From Anadara kagoshimensis (Eukaryota; Mollusca; Bivalvia; Arcoida; Arcidae): 64,000 nucleotides of DNA. The first letter of the stretch is position 1. Every line of letters begins with the position of its first letter. The notes beneath the pieces are model-generated. The model did not search any database. It was not told where the DNA came from and saw only the letters and a program-made list of their open reading frames with translations. The translations under genes were made by a program, and so were the position numbers. This document shows, piece by piece, positions 58,866-64,000 of the stretch. Where the stretch lies: positions 26,444,050 through 26,508,049 of the forward strand of contig CM037868.1 of the NCBI GenBank assembly GCA_021292105.1, given 5' to 3'.

Positions 58866-59274
58866 CAATTAATTAATTATTCATTTAATTATTGCACTTG
58901 ACTAGTAGTAATGGTATAGTATAATATGTACTAAGGGACAATTTATAATATTTTTATTATTATACATGTATAAGTCAAACATCATTGCCCTGTCTGCTAG
59001 ACCTTTTATCATGAATATTCATACAGGATAGTTCATCTGATACATGGGTAGTGTCAGGATTCACAGTTAATACATACACAACTCACTGACATTAATCTGT
59101 TGCAACTATCGTAAGTTTAACTATTTCTTTGTCATAGGGCCATTATAGTGAATCGGTAAAATAGTCATAGAAGGCCGTAGAGTCACTTTAGTGGCAGTTT
59201 GATTTTCGCAACGTCTGTCGTGACGTAATTTGTCCTCTATTATGACGTCTTTCAGCTAGCTCAGAAGCGTTGCC

Positions 59275-60265
59275 AATTCACGTATCGCCTGCCACGCCCA
59301 CAATGTTCCAACAAAGGCCTGGCATGCATACTTGAATTTCACAGAAAAAAAAACTCGACCTAAATTGTTTATAGAGGATCTTAGACGAGTGAGAGTTTAA
59401 TATGAAATTTATTAAACGTGTTTAATAATTAAGTATGTATTTATTGAACGAGTTTAATAAATTTCATATTAAATCCCCACTATTCTAAGATTCAATACAT
59501 CACATAGCTTAAAATACCGAAACACAATGGCATATACATGTTATTTGATGCCATATAGAAACAGATGATTTATATCTAGGTCAGACAAATTACCTCCAAA
59601 TTAACTGCGCAAGTATGAATTTAGTTCTATTTATATAGTAAAAGTAAAGAAATTACCTATTTAGTAAAATAATAATGACAAAATCAGTATGCAAGTTCAA
59701 ATTATGTTATATTTTTTCTAATCCATCAAAATTTCTTTTCAAAGCATTGGAAAGCCTTCAAAAGTCTAAGTAAACAACAGACTGACATAGTTTTCATATG
59801 ACGTCATTAGGCGCGGCCACTACGTAAATGATGTTACTGCTGTGAACCGCATATCATTACATCATAGAATGTAGCAAACCCTTTGGGAATTTTTTTCTTT
59901 GACTATACCAATTCCTTCTCCGTCTACTTTTACGGTATCCCCAACATCAAATGCAGTCATGTTGGTCTCACGTAGTAAACGTTGTAAAAAAAGAAGTGCA
60001 TGCATGGTGTCGGAATATTTTCTGACGCTTTAAACCAATCAGAAGCGTTAGAACTGATTACGTCACAATCAAGTGATATTACATGAAAAATATTACACCG
60101 TTATTCCATAAATAAACAGGAGAGTTATGTGATCTAATTATTTATGTGCTATTTAATAACGTCACTGATACTAGTATGTCATCAGTTGCCATGATGCTGC
60201 TTTGGTACAGTGATTGCGGCCAGTGTCTGAACATGAAGGCATGGCCGGCGATGCGTCAAAACCAT
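59275..60265. mobile_element. TTGACG/GCCGG TIR element split by ~780 bp
   Basis: 59,275-59,370 (CACGCCCACAATGTTCCAAC, AAAGGCCTGGCATGC) matches the left half of the element at 51,647. 60,145-60,265 (ATGCTGCTTTGGTAC, GGCCGGCGATGCGTCAA) matches its right half. The ~780 bp between them are absent from the shorter copy and include a palindrome at 59,390. Either it is a nested insertion or the longer copy is the parent form. Confidence 0.65.
59390..59482. repeat. Near-perfect palindrome
   Basis: GTTTAATATGAAATTTATTA at the left pairs with TAATAAATTTCATATTAAAT at the right, with arms of about 34 bp and a short AT-rich centre. Confidence 0.85.
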
Positions 60266-60587
60266 CACGCCAATATGGTTTCTTACGCTGCAATGTCGCG
60301 GGATTGGGGCTTTTTTTGGAAATGTCCAAAGGACCCATTTTCTTAATTGTCTCAATATTAAAAAGAACAGAGAAAATTAAGACAATTTTAAAGTGCAATA
60401 AAATCCTTTCATTTCTGATAGATTTAGTTTAGAACTCAGATATAATAAAATAGCAAAATCCATGTATGTCATTGTTGGGTCAATAAAATAATAAATTTAA
60501 AAAATAACTGGACCTGTGGTTTTAACAAGCAGCAAATTTTAACAAATTTAAATAAAGTTAGGCAGATTTATTAAATTTTGATTAAAT
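60266..60587. other. No gene recognised
   Basis: AT-rich. 66-75 codon frames overlap the TIR element end and are incidental. Confidence 0.4.
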
Positions 60588-60819
60588 TAAAGGTCAAGCG
60601 AAAATGTCAATGCTGTTTGCCTATACTACGGTTAAGATATAGTGTACAGATGCATTTGTACAATATTCAGGTTAATTTGAATTTATCTTTAAGAACTTGA
60701 TACAGACATGCGAATTAGTGTTCCATACAAAGCATTTATGCTAAATGACACTTTTGCGCAGTGTATGGTAAATAAAACCCGCAAAACATGTTTGACATGG
60801 TTGTTTGACCTTTAATTTG
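60588..60819. mobile_element. Small TIR element, AGGTCA family, outward copy
   Basis: AAATTAAAGGTCAAGCG at the left pairs with TGTTTGACCTTTAATTT at the right, and TGTCAATGCTGTTT-like sequence extends the match. ~230 bp, non-coding. Confidence 0.6.
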
Positions 60820-61059
60820 AATATTAGATTGAGCTAATACAGCGGAGATGGAAAGGGTATGTATTCCGGATATCGAAAATTTTATTAAAAATTAAAGGCG
60901 TAAAAATTGGAGAAAAATTGTTTTAAACCTCATTTAATATTGTATTGTTTGTATCAAAGTGGTCGGTTCAGGCACAGGGCCTATCACGTCAATATAATAA
61001 AAATCTCAAGAGGCGAATTGTAATTTATTTCTATGGATAGTGTATTATAATATATAGAT
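60820..61059. other. No gene recognised
   Basis: Contains a stretch near 60,958 (GGTCGGTTCAGGCACAGGGC) that is echoed at 62,300. Confidence 0.4.
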
Positions 61060-61297
61060 AAACAACTTTGACCTGCCCGCTTGACCTTTCATTTAATAAA
61101 TATTTATCACGGACGAAGTACATCTGTGTATAGGGAACACAGGTGTTTATTCTGTATACATCATGAGATATACTCACCTCATAGAGTAAACCAGTGCACT
61201 GTGCATGTATTAAATTTCAAATCACTATCCATTTTGGAGTGGACCCTCTTATATGAATATTCCTTTTGAAAGGTCAAACGGACAGGTCAAAGTTGTT
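61060..61297. mobile_element. Small TIR element, AGGTCA family
   Basis: AACAACTTTGACCTGCCCGC and TTGACCTTTC at the left pair with GAAAGGTCAAACGGACAGG and TCAAAGTTGTT at the right, two mismatches in about 30. Each end carries two AGGTCA words spaced by 7 bp. Non-coding. Confidence 0.8.
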
Positions 61298-61470
61298 TGC
61301 CTATTAAGGTAAACTAAGGTAACTAGTAGAAGTGACCTTTAAGGACAACTGGTCCTTATTTTTACAGGTGCAAATAACATTAATAAAGAGAAGTTGTGAT
61401 GAAATTTTACTGGCTTTATAACCAGCTAGACATATACAGAGGTTAATTTTTATGGTTACAGCGCATTATT
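61298..61470 (+). repeat. Diverged copy of the ~109-bp repeat
   Basis: GTGACCTTTAAGGACAACTGG, TGGTCCTTATTTTTACAGG and AATAAAGAGAAGTTGTGATG recur at 62,320-62,450. Confidence 0.7.
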
Positions 61471-61616
61471 GAAATGAAATTTTCTTTTTGTTTAGAAGTA
61501 TGAAAAAATTGGACATTTTGCACACTGAATAATTCGCTTACCGAATTATGTTACGTGTGCAATGTCCAATTCTTTCATACTTCCATAACAAAAAGAAAAT
61601 TTAACTTCATTTCTTA
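61471..61616. repeat. Long near-perfect palindrome (hairpin)
   Basis: Left arm from GAAATGAAATTTTCTTTTTG to TTGGACATTTTGCACAC, right arm from GTGTGCAATGTCCAA to AAGTTAACTTCATTTC-like sequence. The arms pair over ~58 bp with few mismatches, and the centre (AATAATTCG, CGAATTAT) is itself palindromic. Confidence 0.85.
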
Positions 61617-61670
61617 TAATTCAATTTATAATTTTTTTAAAAACAACAAATTAGTGTATGTGATACTTAC

Positions 61671-61720
61671 GTCTAGTGCTGTAAAATTAAAACTGTTATA
61701 TTATGCAATTTACAACTTAT
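61671..61720 (+). repeat. Fragment starting at a hammerhead cleavage site
   Basis: GTCTAGTGCTGTAAAATTAAA, then ACTGTTATATTATGCAATTT matches the sequence downstream of the three hammerheads (GTC TAGTGCTGTAAA type). Similarity begins at the cleavage triplet itself, and no ribozyme core precedes it. Confidence 0.65.
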
Positions 61721-61878
61721 GTGTATGTCAACAATGTAAACATTGGGATGTAGGTCAGAAAAGTAGTTTCGGCAATGAAAGTTGGAGAGGAGCCAATTCT
61801 GTCATGGAAAAATAACACAAAAGATCTGACCAATCAAAATGCTTGAAACAAACGAAAATTAAACTATAGAATAATAAC

Positions 61879-62178
61879 AAGGCCCTAAAAAGTTTTATGG
61901 TCGTCATCACAGTATTGCTGATAAGTGTGATGTCTCTGTGTCCAGGATAGCCCTGGATATATTTGACGTCTCATAGTTCCATGTTTCTTCTACACTATTT
62001 TGATTACACACGTGACGGATGTAGCTAGCTTAACAGGAGGTGCTTACCCTTCCGGAGAACCCGGCCTCACTTACCTTGTGGAAGTTCACGTGTGTAACCT
62101 GACTTGTCGGTTCCAAAGTTTTTACTTAGCTTCTGGATTGTGATCCGGACATGTATTAGTATGTTTGTTTTTGGTAAG
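61879..62178 (+). mobile_element. 5'-truncated Naiad tail, well preserved
   Basis: AAGGCCCTAAAAAGTTTTATG through GTATGTTTGTTTTTGG matches the Naiad end at 24,317-24,611 closely. Last RT codons plus full 3' UTR. The 3' boundary coincides with that of the complete copy. Confidence 0.92.
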
Positions 62179-62540
62179 GTTACAAAGTAAAAGTGGCCTT
62201 TATGACTAGGTTTACACAGGTTTAAATAATATGAATTAAAACAATTGGGATACAATCCTACTAAATTTTATAAGAGGGTGACCCTTATATAGAGATAGCC
62301 GGTCGGTTCAACCACAGGACAGCTGGTTCTTATATATACGGGTTCAAATAACATGAATAAAGAGCAGTTGTGATGCAATTTTACTGGCTTTATAACCAGC
62401 TAGACTTTATATAGAGGTGATCTTTAAGACAAATTTGGCTGTACTGTACATTCAAACCTATCTATAAAAGCCACCAAAGGAACCAGTGTATGTTTTACTA
62501 ATTGTCATTGATGATGTCAGTATAGATGACCTTTAAGTAC
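62179..62540 (+). repeat. Diverged ~109-bp-type repeat copies
   Basis: Three irregular copies with AAAAGTGGCCTTTATGAC, AATAAAGAGCAGTTGTGATG and TTATATAGAGGTGATC blocks. Confidence 0.7.
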
Positions 62541-63345
62541 AGGTGGTCCTGATATATAGGTTAAAAAACAAGAATAGAGGGCAGTTGGGATAAACTTTGG
62601 ATGGACTTTATAAGCAGGTAGACTTTATATAGAGGTGGCCTTAAAGGCAGGTTTGTGGGTACTATTCTTGGTTAAAACATAAATAGAGAGCAGTTGGGAT
62701 AGATTTTATTGGCCGTTATAAGCAGGTAGCCTTTAAATAGAGGTGGTCTGAAAGACAGGTTTGACTGTACTATAATTGGTTAAAAAATGAATAGTGAACA
62801 GTTTGAATAAGTTTTTTACTAGATTTTAAAATCAGGTAGCCTTTATATAGAGGCGGCCTTAAAGATAGGTTTGACTGTACTATACTTGGTTAAAAAATGA
62901 ATAGAGAGCAGTTTGGATAAGGTTTTACTAGACTTTAAAAACAGGTAGCATTTATATAGAGGTGGTCTGAAAGACAGGTTTGACTGTACTATAATTGGTT
63001 AAAAAATGAATAGAGAGCAGTTTGGATAAGTTTTTACTAGATTTTAAAAGTAGGTAGCCTTTATATAGAGGCGACTTAAAGACAAATTTGACTGTTCTAT
63101 ATTCGTTACAAACATGACTAGAGAACAGTTTGGATACATTTTTACTGGGCTTTATAAGCAGGTAGCTTTATATTTAGGTGGCCATAAAGGCAGGTTTGAC
63201 TGTGCTATACTTGGTTAAAAGACACGAATAGAAAGCAGTTGGAAAAATAAAAGAAATTACTGGACGTTATAAGCAGGTAGCTTTTATAAAGACGTGGTAT
63301 TAAAGGCAGGTTTGACTAATACACTTGGTTCATGTATTGAAAATT
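62541..63345 (+). repeat. ~109-bp tandem array, about 7 units
   Basis: AGGTTTGACTGTACTAT or its variants recur near 62,654, 62,759, 62,868, 62,977, 63,085, 63,195 and 63,310. Each unit also has GAATAGAGAGCAGTTTGG and GGTAGCCTTTATATAGAGG. Confidence 0.92.
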
Positions 63346-64000
63346 ACAAATCTACAGGCCCAATTTTCAACATAATAGAAAGTGGATAGTTTTTATAATT
63401 ATTATCATGGTGTAAAATTGAGGGTGGTTGAGTTCTCGGACTTAGGTTGTTTCTGATAGATGCATTTACCACCAAAGCCGCTGCTTTTTAAACGTTTATC
63501 AGATTGGATTTCAATTCTCAGAATTATTTTTATTATGTGTGCTTTGTATAAATGTCAATATACTATCACAGGTGTTCTTTTGTGCTTACTTTCATTTAAC
63601 AAACAATTGTAATTGTAAACGAGACTATTAGGCCATAACAGTTTTTTCATTGTTAAACGTCCATTATATAAAAAACCTACCTAGGTATTTATCTAACATT
63701 AGACTAGTTTTCTATCTGATTTGACGAAATACAAGTTTTATCGAACGCGTATGATACAGAATCTTGTATCACCACAGTGTGGTGATACAAAATTGGCGGT
63801 AATGCGCACGTGCACTTTCTCATTGTTACGTCATCAGAGAGTCTCGGATTTGTCAGTCATAACATAGTTAAGTGGTTTTCTGTGGTAAAATGTAATTTTT
63901 TCACATAAAGTATTGTTTTTTTCATTATTTTAAATAACCATATTGGAAATGTTAGATAAAAATATTATATACACAGTGTGTATGTACAACCCTTCGTATC
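63346..64000. other. No gene recognised; one short hairpin
   Basis: TTGTATCACCAC (63,764-63,775) pairs with GTGGTGATACAA (63,779-63,790) across 3 nt. The rest is AT-rich and featureless. Confidence 0.6.

Noticed and set aside
63810-63850. Fourth hammerhead (TCATCAG on plus, CTGATGA on minus)
   Set aside because: No GAAA core or GTC triplet at the right spacing. The heptamer alone is chance.

Overview
The window is eukaryotic, AT-rich and dominated by repeats. It has no bacterial-type gene organisation and no host gene that I can identify with confidence. A Naiad-type Penelope-like retroelement, tRNA-derived SINEs, many small inverted-repeat DNA elements and hammerhead ribozymes together suggest an invertebrate, most likely a bivalve mollusc. 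That assignment is inference.

Region 1-1830 holds a small inverted-repeat element at the left edge (2-464), a 136-bp tandem duplication whose two copies each start a short basic reading frame (613-977), and a weak tRNA-like sequence near 1250.

Region 1840-35924 is the main object: one 34,085-bp structure bounded by 88-bp terminal inverted repeats (86/88 identical) and flanked by the 9-bp direct repeat CATATGCAC. Just inside each end lie arrays of the same ~188-bp satellite in opposite orientation: about 87 units on the left (1930-18338) and about 54 on the right (25646-35795). The middle holds a ~2.9-kb spacer with microsatellites and a small inverted-repeat element, then a 42-bp minisatellite interrupted by a Naiad-type retroelement (21613-24611). 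That element has an N-terminal GIY-YIG endonuclease, a CxC linker and a reverse transcriptase, with one frameshift at the linker. The whole resembles a giant foldback-type DNA transposon. I see no transposase in it.

Region 35934-46800 holds tRNA-derived SINEs lying mostly on the minus strand, a 165-bp tandem array with a Pol III B-box-like motif in each unit, ~74-bp arrays related to the SINE body, and a 5'-truncated Naiad tail.

Region 46800-64000 is a mosaic of dispersed 5'-truncated Naiad tails on both strands, several families of small terminal-inverted-repeat elements, two SINEs of a second family, a ~310-bp tandem array, a ~109-bp tandem array, long near-perfect palindromes, and three hammerhead ribozyme motifs at 55.3-56.4 kb. 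Two of the ribozymes sit in an inverted repeat.

The only recognisable coding capacity is the Naiad element. Its 3' end recurs at least seven times in the window, so this family, or its relatives, has been an active shaper of the locus.
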